From: CAIYRG01 sp964446945
GTDB lineage: Bacteria; Pseudomonadota; Alphaproteobacteria; Micropepsales; Micropepsaceae
Length of the DNA stretch: 64,000 bases
NCBI GenBank assembly: GCA_964446945.1
Contig: CAYUQO010000016.1
Location: 43,568 to 107,567 of the forward strand
Direction: 5' to 3'
This document shows, in pieces, positions 9,401 through 18,386 of this stretch. Within the stretch, counting starts at the first letter, position 1. Every line of letters starts with the position of its first letter. Made by a program: the position numbers and the translations under genes. The notes below the pieces were generated by a model, which was not told the DNA's origin, did not search any database, and was given only the letters and a program-made list of their open reading frames with translations.

Positions 9401-9811
9401 TCAGAATCCGGTTGGAAGATCTTCGCCGAGCCGCTTTGTCAGGCCGAAACAATAAACCGACATTGGTCCGTTACCGGACCAATAGCCAAGTGTCTGGTTT
9501 TGCGGATTTTCCCACGACGCCCGGCCGAGCGCATGAGCCTGCATCAGTGATTTGCGATCTGCGCCGGGCATAAGCCGCGAGAGGCGCATCTCGAGATCGG
9601 TGAAGTCGTCGGCCAGGTTATCCATCGCGTGCGCAACACTGGCGAAATCATCTGCGGGCATTTCACTCTTAAACTTTGGCAGCACGGCGCTTGCCCCCTG
9701 GAAGCTGCCATAACAGGATTCGAAATCCTCAAAATCACGCGCGGAGATACGGGCGAAATCCGGGGCAGCGGGAACCGCCGCACTGAGCAGCACAACAAAT
9801 GTCAGGAACAT
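9401..9811 (-). CDS. Hypothetical secreted protein
   Basis: 136 residues. A short hydrophobic N-terminus (MFLTFVVLLSAAVPAA) looks like a signal peptide; the remainder is hydrophilic and helical-looking, with a Cys in FESCYGSF and another in VYCFGL that could pair as a disulfide in the periplasm. No family recognised. It lies 48 bases downstream of the cobA stop on the same strand, so co-transcription is possible but says nothing firm about function. Confidence 0.6.
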   Translation of the reverse strand: MFLTFVVLLSAAVPAAPDFARISARDFEDFESCYGSFQGASAVLPKFKSEMPADDFASVAHAMDNLADDFTDLEMRLSRLMPGADRKSLMQAHALGRASWENPQNQTLGYWSGNGPMSVYCFGLTKRLGEDLPTGF

Positions 9812-9859
9812 TTGGCGATCCCGGCGAGCGCTTAAGATTAGCGCATGACCAAGGCCAGA

Positions 9860-10738
9860 CTAAGCGCTTTCGCTGAGTGGGCCGCGTCCGAGCGGATCTG
9901 GATTCAGCAACCGGCCTGACAAGGCGCCCAGCCAGTCCAGCCCCGATGCCAGCCGGACATTCTCGCCAATCACCAGAATCGCCGGAGTATTAGCGTCCGA
10001 TGCCTGATCTCCGAGTTTCGCAAGTTCGGTGATCGTGGTGAGTTGGTTATCCAGGGACGCGTTGCTGACGATCGCCGCCGGTTCATGCGGATTCCGTCCG
10101 GCAGCAATCAGTTGCGCGGTAATTTCTCCTGCATGCCGGCGCGCCATGTAGAGAACGATGGTCGGCGAGCCCTTTGCAATCGCGGCCCAGTTGAGCGCCG
10201 GCGCGTGGCCGTCCACAGAAGTTCCGGTAACGAATGTCACCGCCTGATTTGTATCCCGGTGGGTCGCGGGAATTCCCGCATAGGCAAGCCCGCCGATTCC
10301 CGCGGTTACTCCGGGAACGATGCGGAAAGGAATACCGGCTTTGACGAGGCTCAAAGCTTCCTCACCGCCGCGGCCGAAGACAAACGGGTCGCCCCCCTTG
10401 AGCCGGAGGACCCGGCACCCCTTGCGTGCATAAGACACCAGTTGTGCGGAAATCGCAGCCTGGGAGACGGAAACTTTGCCGCCGCGCTTGCCCACCTGAA
10501 CGATCAATGCGTCCGGCCGCCTCAGTTTCAGCAGTTCGCCGGAAGCGAGCGCATCGGGGAGAATGACATCGGCATCGGTGATGGCATGGATGGTGTGAAG
10601 CGATGCCAGACCCGGATCGCCCGGACCGGCGCCGGCGAGCCATACCCAGCCCGGCTCCAGTGACGGCAAGCCGAGGCGCTCGGCGAGCAGTTTGACCGCG
10701 CCGTGGTGCGGGCTATGCAGCGAAACAATTTCGGCCAA
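9860..10738 (-). CDS. cobA: Uroporphyrinogen-III C-methyltransferase
   Basis: I place the start at TTG 10738, preceded by AGGTG, because the reading upstream of it runs into the divergent gene and has no family similarity; this gives 292 residues. Motifs in order: VWLAGAGPGDPGL (SAM-binding loop), GKRGG, LKGGDPFVFGRGGEE, PGVTAGIGG, and GTIVLYM-like SPTIVLYMA. It makes precorrin-2 from uroporphyrinogen III, the entry to siroheme and cobalamin. It is the methyltransferase alone, without the CysG dehydrogenase/ferrochelatase part. The siroheme enzyme that needs it, sulfite reductase, lies 20 kb away at 30024. Confidence 0.92.
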   Translation of the reverse strand: MAEIVSLHSPHHGAVKLLAERLGLPSLEPGWVWLAGAGPGDPGLASLHTIHAITDADVILPDALASGELLKLRRPDALIVQVGKRGGKVSVSQAAISAQLVSYARKGCRVLRLKGGDPFVFGRGGEEALSLVKAGIPFRIVPGVTAGIGGLAYAGIPATHRDTNQAVTFVTGTSVDGHAPALNWAAIAKGSPTIVLYMARRHAGEITAQLIAAGRNPHEPAAIVSNASLDNQLTTITELAKLGDQASDANTPAILVIGENVRLASGLDWLGALSGRLLNPDPLGRGPLSESA

Positions 10739-10856
10739 TTCACACCTGTTTTCTGTGTAATCCAGTATAGCACACCAGCGGAATGTGTTTACAGGATAAT
10801 TGCGCCGCCAGGCTGAATTCATGGCAGATTGCCGCCATCCAAAGGAAATCGCCGGA

Positions 10857-11381
10857 ATGCGCATTGCAGTTGTCACCGCAGCGCTGTTGATCGCAGCGTC
10901 GGCCATGGCGGCCGAGGAAGGATGGCGGGAATTCAGTTTCCCGGAATCCGGCTTTGCCGCGGAATATCCGGCGCGGCCCAGCGTTGCCACGCGGGATTAC
11001 CAGACCATGCAGACGGCGGAAGGCACGGTTCCCGAACGGGTCTATTCGGTCAATTCTGGCGGCGTGATCTATTCGGTCGAGGTGGCGGACTTCACCCGCA
11101 CCAGCGCCGACAAGGACCGCACAATCGAGGAGGCCGCGCGCAACGTGCTCGCCCTGGGCAGGATGACCCATGATGAATCGGGCGCGCGGGTCGATTTCAA
11201 TTATGGCCGGGAGATCAGGATCGAAGATGGCGCAGGCGGGAGCGTCACCGACGCGATTTTTTTCATCGACCACAAACTGTACCAGTTGAGGGTGAATTTT
11301 CCCGCCGGCAATACCGATCCCGCCGGATCGTCCGGCATCCATTTTTTTCAGCAGACATTCCGGCTGTTAAGCGGCTACTAG
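10857..11381 (+). CDS. Secreted protein, tandem paralogue 1
   Basis: 174 residues from the ATG at 10857 (AAGGA ten bases upstream); a longer reading begins at TTG 10800. Signal peptide MRIAVVTAALLIAASAMA, then W.EFSFPESGFAAEYPARP and a beta-rich body with a C-terminal SSGIHFFQQTFRLL. It is clearly related along its length to the next gene (shared W.E....E.GFA..FP.., ..PARIYS/PERVYS, ...DAI.F.....YQ......... and FQQ.FRL/FQQSLRF). No function known. Divergent from cobA with about 120 bases between the starts. Confidence 0.7.
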   Translation: MRIAVVTAALLIAASAMAAEEGWREFSFPESGFAAEYPARPSVATRDYQTMQTAEGTVPERVYSVNSGGVIYSVEVADFTRTSADKDRTIEEAARNVLALGRMTHDESGARVDFNYGREIRIEDGAGGSVTDAIFFIDHKLYQLRVNFPAGNTDPAGSSGIHFFQQTFRLLSGY

Positions 11382-11406
11382 ATTCCCGGATCACGGAGTT
11401 CATCTC

Positions 11407-11967
11407 TTGCGATTGCTTGTTGTTGTTGCCTTTCTCGGCCTCTGCATCTGCGGCAGCGCCACTGCGGACACATGGCAGGAATATGTCTATCGCGATGAGG
11501 GATTCGCGGTGAGTTTTCCGAAGGTCCCAATCGTGGAAAGCGGAAGCTTTCAGCTTCCGGGCGGCCAGACTGTGCCGGCGCGGATTTACTCCGCCACCGA
11601 TCCGGATGGCGATTACCGGATCACGATTGCCGATTTCTCCAACCGGCCGGAGAGCGACAACACGATCATCGACGGCGCCGAAGCGATGCTGAAACAGCAC
11701 GGCGCGGTCAAAGTAGAATTGCCGGCGCGGGTACAGGCTGTTTTCGGGCGCCAGCTCAGCCTGAACCAGCGGGACGGCAGCCATATCAGCGCAGCGCTTT
11801 TCATGTATCAGCACCGGCTCTATCAGATCACCGGGACGGCAACGCCCGGCGCGGCACTTGCCGGATCCAGCGATGCGATCCGTTTCCAGCAATCGCTCCG
11901 TTTCACAGGCAATACGGCCGAATTTTTCGGGCTGAACTTCCTGTTCGGCGCGCTACGTCGGCTTTGA
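11407..11967 (+). CDS. Secreted protein, tandem paralogue 2
   Basis: 186 residues, TTG start with GGAG upstream, 25 bases after the preceding paralogue. Signal peptide (RLLVVVAFLGLCICGSATA) and the same architecture: DTWQEYVYRDEGFAVSFP, then a core ending in SSDAIRFQQSLRF. It carries a short extra C-terminal tail (LNFLFGALRRL) that reaches into the start of the next gene. Tandem duplication followed by divergence is the simplest explanation. Function unknown; probably periplasmic. Confidence 0.7.
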   Translation: MRLLVVVAFLGLCICGSATADTWQEYVYRDEGFAVSFPKVPIVESGSFQLPGGQTVPARIYSATDPDGDYRITIADFSNRPESDNTIIDGAEAMLKQHGAVKVELPARVQAVFGRQLSLNQRDGSHISAALFMYQHRLYQITGTATPGAALAGSSDAIRFQQSLRFTGNTAEFFGLNFLFGALRRL

Positions 11968-11972
11968 ACCAG

Positions 11973-13469
11973 ATGTTTGGTATTCCTCAACCTGGTCTTG
12001 TGCCCAATACGCCTGCCTTCGAAAACGAGCCCCTGATCGCGGAAACCGGTTTTCGCGAATATGACGCGCGCTGGCTTTATCCGCAGGAGATCAATCTCGT
12101 TGGAATGCAGGCGCTGGGTCTCGCGCTCGGCACTTTTTTCCACGAATGCGGTGTCGAACCGAAGGTGGTCGTCGGACATGACTTCCGGTCCTACTCGCTC
12201 ACCGTCAAACAGGCCCTGATCCTGGGACTGATGGCGGCCGGATGTGAAGTGCACGACATTGGGCTTGCGCTGTCTCCTGTCGCCTATTTTGCGCAATTCG
12301 CGCTCGATGTGCCCTGCGTTGCCATGGTGACCGCCAGCCACAACGAAAACGGCTGGACCGGCGTAAAAATGGGCGCCCATCGGCCGCTGACCTTCGGGCC
12401 CGAAGAGATGCTGCGGCTGAAGGAGATCGCGCTGTCGGGTGCCGCGCGGGAACGCAGTGGCGGCCGGTATATCCGTGTGCAGAACATGCGGGAGACATAT
12501 CTCGATGCCGTAACGCAGGGGCACCGCTTGAAGCGGCCGGTCAAAGTTATCGCGGCCTGCGGCAATGGCACGGCCGGCGCGTTTGCGCCCGAAGCACTGC
12601 GCCGCATCGGAGCCGAAGTCGTGCCGATGGATGCCAATCTCGATTGGAACTTCCCGCGCTACAATCCCAATCCTGAAGACCTGCACATGCTGCACGCCAT
12701 GGGCGAAATGGCGCGTGCGGAAGGGGCGGAGATCGCGCTGGGATTCGACGGCGATGGCGACCGTTGTGGTGTGGTGGACGGGCAGGGGCGCGAACTCTTC
12801 GCCGACAAAGTCGGCGTGCTGGTGGCGCGGCACTTTTCCGAGCGCATTCCGAACGCGAAATTCGTCGTCGACGTCAAATCGACCGGCCTGTTCGAAACCG
12901 ACCCTGTCTTGAAGGCTAACGGGGCAACAGCCGATTACTGGAAGACCGGCCATTCCTATATCAAACGGCGCACGGCAGAGATCGGCGCCGTCGCCGGCCT
13001 GGAGAAGAGCGGGCATTATTTTTTCAATCCGCCATTCGGGCGAGGTTATGACGACTCCATCGTTGCCGCCATCGCCATCCTGGAAATGGTGGCCTCGACA
13101 AATCGCACGATTACTGAACTGGCCGACGGTCTCCCGCGCACCTGGAGCTCGCCGACCATGTCGCCATTCTGCCCGGATTTGCAGAAATACGGTGTCGTCG
13201 ATGCGCTGACGAAGAAATATGCCGATCTTCAGGCCGGCGGCGGAAAAATTCTCGGACAAAAGATCACCCGGCTGGTCACCATCAACGGCGTGCGCGTCAC
13301 TCTCGAGGACGGCACCTGGGGACTGGTCCGGGCGTCATCGAACCGGCCGTCACTGGTGGTGGTGTGCGAGAGTCCGGTTTCGGAGAAAGCCATGCGCGCG
13401 ATGTTCCACGACATCGATGCGCGGCTGAAGGAATTTCCCGAAGTCGGCGAATACGACCAGAAAATCTAA
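11973..13469 (+). CDS. Phosphomannomutase/phosphoglucomutase
   Basis: 498 residues from ATG 11973 (TTG 11964 in frame overlaps the previous stop). Alpha-D-phosphohexomutase signature: catalytic phosphoserine loop VTASHNENGWTGVKMG, magnesium loop GFDGDGDRCGVVD, sugar-binding loop GLEKSGHYFF and a C-terminal phosphate-binding region with SSNRPSLVV. The family interconverts mannose or glucose 6- and 1-phosphates for nucleotide-sugar, polysaccharide and LPS synthesis. In length and wording it resembles the AlgC-like branch of alphaproteobacteria. Sugar preference cannot be read from the sequence. Confidence 0.93.
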   Translation: MFGIPQPGLVPNTPAFENEPLIAETGFREYDARWLYPQEINLVGMQALGLALGTFFHECGVEPKVVVGHDFRSYSLTVKQALILGLMAAGCEVHDIGLALSPVAYFAQFALDVPCVAMVTASHNENGWTGVKMGAHRPLTFGPEEMLRLKEIALSGAARERSGGRYIRVQNMRETYLDAVTQGHRLKRPVKVIAACGNGTAGAFAPEALRRIGAEVVPMDANLDWNFPRYNPNPEDLHMLHAMGEMARAEGAEIALGFDGDGDRCGVVDGQGRELFADKVGVLVARHFSERIPNAKFVVDVKSTGLFETDPVLKANGATADYWKTGHSYIKRRTAEIGAVAGLEKSGHYFFNPPFGRGYDDSIVAAIAILEMVASTNRTITELADGLPRTWSSPTMSPFCPDLQKYGVVDALTKKYADLQAGGGKILGQKITRLVTINGVRVTLEDGTWGLVRASSNRPSLVVVCESPVSEKAMRAMFHDIDARLKEFPEVGEYDQKI

Positions 13470-13773
13470 AGCACCGTCCTGTCCTGGTGCGTGAGTTGGC
13501 ATTCGACAAAATACCGGATTCAAAGTGTCAGAACGTTAGACGGTTGAAACTGCAAGCTGATTTCGGTTCGAAAGCGTCAGACGAAGTGTCAGAAAACTGT
13601 TCCGAACCATCGGCCGGAACGGTGCACCACACCAGTCGCTGAACTTCACGCGTATCGCTTCTGTTGTTGGAGTTTTCGGTGGGCGGGCGCTCGGCGCAGT
13701 ATCCACCTATATATTTAGGACTACACCTATCCGTGCACCTGGTCAAGCATGAAATAAAGCTCCCGGCATTCAT
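13470..13773. other. Gene-free spacer between converging genes, with short direct repeats
   Basis: 304 bases between the stops of the phosphohexomutase (+) and dusA (-). It holds an 11-base direct repeat AAGTGTCAGAA at 13523-13533 and 13584-13594, with a near copy (AAAGCGTCAGACG) just before the second. A short imperfect palindrome GCACC..GGTGC follows the mutase stop. No ORF with coding character and no clear terminator T-tract. Confidence 0.5.
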
Positions 13774-14775
13774 TCATGCGGCGGCGGCGGGATTGCGCTG
13801 TTCGAGAAATGTAAGCGCGTCCCGCAATACAGATATACCAGCGCCCTTGCGCGTTGCGTTTTCGCTCAGGTGACGGCGGAACAAGCGTGCTCCGCGCTGC
13901 CCCTGGAACAGACCGAGCATGTGTTTGGTCATGGCGTTCAGCGGTACGCCTTGTTCCAGCCGCTCGGCGATGTAATCCGTGTACATCTCGACCGCGCGTT
14001 CGATGCCATCACCGGCTGCATCAAAAAACCGGCTGTCGATATCGGCCAGAATGGCCGGTGTTTGATATGCCGCGCGGCCAAGCATTACGCCCTCGACGAA
14101 TGAAAGATGCTGTTCGGCGGCACCGAGTGACGTGATTCCGCCATTGACGATGATGGTCAGCTTCGGCCGTGCTCGCTTCAGCTCATACACCAGAGGGTAA
14201 TCGAGGGGTGGAATCTCGCGGTTCTGCGCCGGGGAAAGACCCGACAGCCAGGCTTTGCGCGCATGCACCGCGAAGGTTGTGATGCCTGCGGCGGCGCAGG
14301 CATCAATAAATGCCGGAAGCGCCTGCCGCGGATCCTGATCATCGACACCGATGCGGCATTTCACGGTCACCCGAACCGAACTCGCTGCGCGCATCGCAGC
14401 CGCACATTCCCCGGCAAGCTCGGGCGTGCGCATCAACACGGCGCCGAAACAGCCGGATTGCACCCGGTCCGAAGGGCAGCCGCAATTCAGATTGATTTCG
14501 TCGTAACCCCATTCGGCGCCGATACGCGCTGCCTCGGCCAGCTTTTTCGGATCCGATCCACCCAATTGCAGGGCGACCGGATGTTCGATCGGTGAAAAAC
14601 CCAGCAGGCGTTGACGGTCGCCATGGATGACGGCATCCGCGGTGACCATCTCGGTGTAAAGGCGGACATGACGGCTGAGCAGACGATGCAACACGCGGCA
14701 GTGCCGGTCCGTCCAATCCATCATCGGCGCAACCGAGACGCGCCAATGCATTTTGCCTTCAGCAACTTTCTGCAT
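13774..14775 (-). CDS. dusA: tRNA-dihydrouridine synthase A
   Basis: 333 residues from the ATG at 14775 (a GTG at 14784 is also possible; the reading further upstream is out-of-frame decarboxylase sequence). Motifs: VSVAPMMDWTDRHCR (FMN phosphate region of DusA), NLNCGCPSDRV, catalytic Cys in SGCFGAVLM, HARKAWLSGLSP, and the FMN-binding NGGI and GVMLGRAAYQ. It reduces uridines in the D-loop of tRNAs using FMN and NADPH. Its start lies two bases after the stop of the PLP decarboxylase, so it is the last gene of a three-gene operon with the ZIP transporter. Confidence 0.95.
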   Translation of the reverse strand: MQKVAEGKMHWRVSVAPMMDWTDRHCRVLHRLLSRHVRLYTEMVTADAVIHGDRQRLLGFSPIEHPVALQLGGSDPKKLAEAARIGAEWGYDEINLNCGCPSDRVQSGCFGAVLMRTPELAGECAAAMRAASSVRVTVKCRIGVDDQDPRQALPAFIDACAAAGITTFAVHARKAWLSGLSPAQNREIPPLDYPLVYELKRARPKLTIIVNGGITSLGAAEQHLSFVEGVMLGRAAYQTPAILADIDSRFFDAAGDGIERAVEMYTDYIAERLEQGVPLNAMTKHMLGLFQGQRGARLFRRHLSENATRKGAGISVLRDALTFLEQRNPAAAA

Positions 14776-14777
14776 GA

Positions 14778-16151
14778 TCAGCACGCCCGGTACGCGCTGA
14801 TGATGGCTTGCGCGGAGCGCTCGACGTCTTCGTCCGTCGTTGCCCAGGAGGACATGCTGATCCGCATGGCGGCCCGTCCTTTCCATGTCGTGCCACCGCA
14901 CCAGCAGATTCCCAAATCCTGAACCCGGCCAATCATCCGTTTGGTTATAGCGTCTTCCCCGAAAGCCACGACCACCTGATTCAACACAACTTCGTTCAGG
15001 ATTTCGATTCCGGCACGCCACAACCGGTCGGCAATGGCGCGCGCCTGGGCGCAGTTGCGGTTCACAAGATCGGACAGACCCGAGCGGCCGAGAAACTTCA
15101 GCGCTGCCCATATTTCGATGGCGCGTGCCCGGCGTGAACTGTCAGGCGTGAAGTTGATCGCATCGCGCGTTTCATCCGTCAGCAGCAGATATGAACCCGT
15201 GATCGACATTGCCTGCGCGAGAGCTTCCCGGTCGCGCACGATCGCAATTCCGGAATCATATGGCACGTTGAGCCATTTGTGCGCATCGGTTGCCCAGGAG
15301 TCGGCGAGCCGGAACGATTCCACCTGCGCTGCAAGTTCGGCCGCCGCCAGCGCCCACAGGCCAAATGCGCCATCGACATGGGCCCACGCGTGCCGTTTGC
15401 GCGCCCAGGTGATGATTTCATCGGCTGGATCGAATGCACCGGAATTCACATTCCCGGCTTGAAGACAGACGATGGTTGGCCCCCTAATTGAAGGCAGGCA
15501 GTCGGTGCGCATTTGGCCCTGCGCGTCGGCAGGAACTCGGCACACACGCTCGCGGCCGAGCCCCAACATCGACAGGACCTTGTAGATCGTCGAGTGAGCT
15601 TCCTCGCCGAGCACCACGGTGACGGGGGGAGCACCGAACAAACCCTGCCGGTCGACATCCCAGCCGTGTGTTGCGAGCACCCGGTTGCGGGCGGCCGCCA
15701 GACAGGTGAAATTGGCCATGGTCGCGCCTGTCACCAACGCACCTTCGGCAGATAGCGGCAAGCCCAATGCTTCCTTCACCCAGCGCAGAGCGGCCTGTTC
15801 GAAGCACGCCACCGCCGGGGAGCTGACAAAGCTGAAGCAGTTCTGGTCCCATCCTGCGGCGAGATATTGGGCTGCCACCGTCACCGGCAGTGCACTGCCG
15901 GTGACGAAGCCGAAATAGCGGCCGCCTGCACTGGCGACGGTCGCCGGCGATCCGTACTCATCGAGGAACGCAAGCACTTCAGCGGCATCGCCCGGCGCAT
16001 CCGGCAAAGAGATGTCCAGCGCGCCCTTCAGGCGCTCGATCGACTGAGGCGACGGCTGGACGTCCCGCGCAGGCAATGCTTCCAGATACGCGGCGGCACG
16101 ATTTGCCGCCTCCACCAGCAGCGCGCGAGTGCTTTCATTGCTCCTGCTCAT
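14778..16151 (-). CDS. Pyridoxal-phosphate-dependent group II decarboxylase
   Basis: 457 residues. The fold-type I PLP decarboxylase pattern is present: LVTGATMANFTCLAAAR (PLP phosphate region), AHSTIYKVLS (ring-stacking His), HVDGAFGLW (Asp to the pyridine N) and the Schiff-base lysine in DAHKWLNVPYDSG. This group includes aromatic-L-amino-acid and glutamate decarboxylases; the large C-terminal domain and the HAWAHVDGAFG wording place it among aromatic-type enzymes often annotated as aspartate aminotransferase family. Substrate not assignable. ATGA overlap with the upstream ZIP gene and a two-base gap to dusA indicate an operon. Confidence 0.85.
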   Translation of the reverse strand: MSRSNESTRALLVEAANRAAAYLEALPARDVQPSPQSIERLKGALDISLPDAPGDAAEVLAFLDEYGSPATVASAGGRYFGFVTGSALPVTVAAQYLAAGWDQNCFSFVSSPAVACFEQAALRWVKEALGLPLSAEGALVTGATMANFTCLAAARNRVLATHGWDVDRQGLFGAPPVTVVLGEEAHSTIYKVLSMLGLGRERVCRVPADAQGQMRTDCLPSIRGPTIVCLQAGNVNSGAFDPADEIITWARKRHAWAHVDGAFGLWALAAAELAAQVESFRLADSWATDAHKWLNVPYDSGIAIVRDREALAQAMSITGSYLLLTDETRDAINFTPDSSRRARAIEIWAALKFLGRSGLSDLVNRNCAQARAIADRLWRAGIEILNEVVLNQVVVAFGEDAITKRMIGRVQDLGICWCGGTTWKGRAAMRISMSSWATTDEDVERSAQAIISAYRAC

Positions 16152-16876
16152 CGCGCGGTCATCATGACGGCGGCATAGATGACGCCGGCGCCGAGCAGCG
16201 TCATGGCCGTCGTGTAGAATTTCGGGTGCGCGTGCTGACTCTCGGGAATGAAGTCGCTGGCGCCAATATAGAGGAAGAACCCGAAAAACACGGCGAGCAC
16301 CCTGCCGAACATCGCCGCCGGCAGTGTGAAGAGCATCGTCAGCAGGATTCCGGCAAGCGGAGCGATCGCATCCGCCAACAGCCAGCGCATCGCTTGCGCC
16401 TGTCCGCCGCCATTCTTCAGCACCACCCCCATTGTGTTGATTCCATCGGAAAAGTCATGGGTGAGTACGCCCACAGTGACGATGGCCCCGATTGCGGGCG
16501 ATATCTGAAAAGCCAGCCCAATCGCAATCCCGTCCAGAACGCTGTGTGCCGAGAGGCTTCCCGCACCCAATGTGCCGCGCAGACTGTATCCCGTCTTTTC
16601 GGCTTCCGATCGCAGCCCGGCATAGTGCTGAGCGATGCGGTCGAGGATGAGATAAAACAGGAAGCCGGCAGCGCCCCAGCTCAGCAGCGTACGCGGTGTG
16701 TCGAATCGGGCTCCGGCTGCCACGGCTTCCGGCAGGAGCTCGAAAAAGGCGACGCCGATCACCGCGCCGGCGCTGAAACCGAGCACGAGATGCAGCCGGT
16801 CCTTGAGCCGGAGCGCGAAAAGCCCACCGGCGAAAGTTGCGACAAAGGCGGCGGCGGCGATCGCGATCAGCACCAT
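16148..16876 (-). CDS. ZIP family divalent metal transporter
   Basis: 242 residues from the ATG at 16876; the 18 residues read before it are hydrophilic and unlike the family. Seven to eight hydrophobic segments, a cytoplasmic loop between helices 3 and 4, and the ZIP metal-site motifs in helix IV (LSAHSVLDGIAIGLAF) and helix V (VLTHDFSDGINTM, in place of the common HE..PEG). The substitution of the usual HEIPEG by HDFSDG is characteristic of a ZIP subgroup and may shift metal preference. It is the first gene of the operon with the decarboxylase and dusA. Confidence 0.9.
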   Translation of the reverse strand: MVLIAIAAAAFVATFAGGLFALRLKDRLHLVLGFSAGAVIGVAFFELLPEAVAAGARFDTPRTLLSWGAAGFLFYLILDRIAQHYAGLRSEAEKTGYSLRGTLGAGSLSAHSVLDGIAIGLAFQISPAIGAIVTVGVLTHDFSDGINTMGVVLKNGGGQAQAMRWLLADAIAPLAGILLTMLFTLPAAMFGRVLAVFFGFFLYIGASDFIPESQHAHPKFYTTAMTLLGAGVIYAAVMMTAR

Positions 16877-16985
16877 GCCGGTGTGATTTCCACAACCGGA
16901 GCCGGGGCGCAAACAAATTGGCGGTTCCAATCCGGGAGATTTGCCGCGGCAGCGATATACTCAGACCGGGCAGATGGAGATTGGC

Positions 16986-17876
16986 ATGCTGGCGCAGGTT
17001 ATCACCGAGCGGGAACGCAGCCTTGGAGGGTTTTCAGTTGGCCGGGTGTTGCCTGCGGCGGAGCACAGGATGGTTGGGCCCTTCGTGTTTTTCGACCATA
17101 TGGGTCCGGTTGACTTTCCCAAAGGTGTCAGCCGGACGGTCGATGTGCGGCCGCATCCGCATATCTGTCTGTCGACCGTCACCTATCTCTTCGCCGGCGA
17201 AATCATGCACCGCGACAGCCTCGATACCGAGCAGGCGATCCGCCCCGGCGAAGTCAACTGGATGGTGGCGGGGCGGGGCATCACCCATTCCGAGCGGTTT
17301 GAAAAAGCGCGTGCAGAGGGCGACCGGGTCCACGGTATACAGGCCTGGGTCGGATTGCCGGTAGAACAGGAAGAGGCGGAGCCGGCCTTTTCACATCATG
17401 AATGGCGCGACTTGCCGCAGGCCGAGAATGAGGGCGTTGCGATCCGTCTGATCGCGGGCGAGGCCTATGGTTTGCGGGCAAAGGTGCGCACCCATTCGCC
17501 GATGTTCTATGCCGATGTGCGGCTCACGCAAAATGCGCAGCTCGAAATGCCGCCGGGCTACAGCGAACGGGCAGCATTCATTGTCTCCGGAACGGTCGAG
17601 GTGGACGGACGCAAGTTTGAAAAAGGCCGGATGTTGATTCTTGACACCGGTGGCCCGGCAATTTTGCGGGCGATAAGTGACTCGGTGGTGATGGTGCTGG
17701 GCGGGGACCCGATCGGCGAACGCTACATCGAATGGAATTTCGTTGCGTCATCGAAGGAGCGGATTGCGCAGGCGAAGGCCGATTGGCGCGCCGGGCGATT
17801 CAAGCTGCCGGATCGCGACAATCGCGAATTCATTCCACTGCCTCCCGATCCGCCGCCCCCTCCGGCTCCGATGTAA
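16986..17876 (+). CDS. Pirin family protein
   Basis: 296 residues from ATG 16986, chosen because GGAG sits six bases before it; ATG 16974 and TTG 16941 are in-frame alternatives. Two cupin domains: the N-terminal one has MVGPFVFFDHMGP and the metal-binding RPHPHICLSTVTYLF...MHRDSL set (two His, then His and Glu), as in pirins; WMVAGRGITHSER follows. Bacterial pirins are iron-binding redox-sensitive or quercetinase-like proteins. The C-terminus is proline-rich (PPPPPAPM). It faces the converging membrane protein gene with no space between stops. Confidence 0.92.
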   Translation: MLAQVITERERSLGGFSVGRVLPAAEHRMVGPFVFFDHMGPVDFPKGVSRTVDVRPHPHICLSTVTYLFAGEIMHRDSLDTEQAIRPGEVNWMVAGRGITHSERFEKARAEGDRVHGIQAWVGLPVEQEEAEPAFSHHEWRDLPQAENEGVAIRLIAGEAYGLRAKVRTHSPMFYADVRLTQNAQLEMPPGYSERAAFIVSGTVEVDGRKFEKGRMLILDTGGPAILRAISDSVVMVLGGDPIGERYIEWNFVASSKERIAQAKADWRAGRFKLPDRDNREFIPLPPDPPPPPAPM

Positions 17877-18386
17877 TCAGCCGGCGATCGCCAAGTGGAA
17901 TTGGGCGAAGGCGCCCAGCGCGCCGCCATAGACAATTTGCGCCAGCATCGTCCAAACCGGCGTCGCATATCCGTAATTGGTGGCGAAAAAGCCCGGCGGC
18001 TCCAATTGCCGCCGTGCGGTAGCGCCGTGGTATTCCGAGGCCATGCGCGGATGGATATAAGGCATCAAGGGCAGCATGGTACCGAGCAGGAAAACTCCGT
18101 GTACGGCGCCCAGCGCCATTCCGAACCACCACGCATAAATCCCGAGGCTCTGGAACATCAGGAAATAGAGGAAGGCAAAGATCCAGCCGCCGATCAGATA
18201 AAGAAAAAATCCCGCAATCATCGCCCAGCTCCGGTTGCCGGTGATGAACGTGCCGAACAGAAAAGGAAGGCTCATGCGCGAGAAGCCCAGTCCCTGGGCC
18301 GATTCCAGGATGATGTCCATCAATATGGTTGCGGCCAGTCCCCACAAGACGAGGTTCGGAAAGGCCGCCGCGCCGTTCACGATCAT
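17877..18386 (-). CDS. Polytopic inner-membrane protein, unknown function
   Basis: 169 residues with four probable membrane helices (about residues 10-26, 52-72, 86-106 and 143-163). The first half has ATILMDIILESAQGLGFSRM and PFLFGTFITGNR, wording seen in conserved but uncharacterised bacterial membrane proteins. Its ATG overlaps the stop of the GH15 gene by the ATGA junction, so the two are translationally coupled and probably work in one pathway. No function assigned. Confidence 0.7.
   Translation of the reverse strand: MIVNGAAAFPNLVLWGLAATILMDIILESAQGLGFSRMSLPFLFGTFITGNRSWAMIAGFFLYLIGGWIFAFLYFLMFQSLGIYAWWFGMALGAVHGVFLLGTMLPLMPYIHPRMASEYHGATARRQLEPPGFFATNYGYATPVWTMLAQIVYGGALGAFAQFHLAIAG

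Noticed and set aside
11823..13259. 478-residue minus-strand ORF opposite the phosphohexomutase
   Set aside because: Shadow of a gene with clear catalytic motifs on the other strand.
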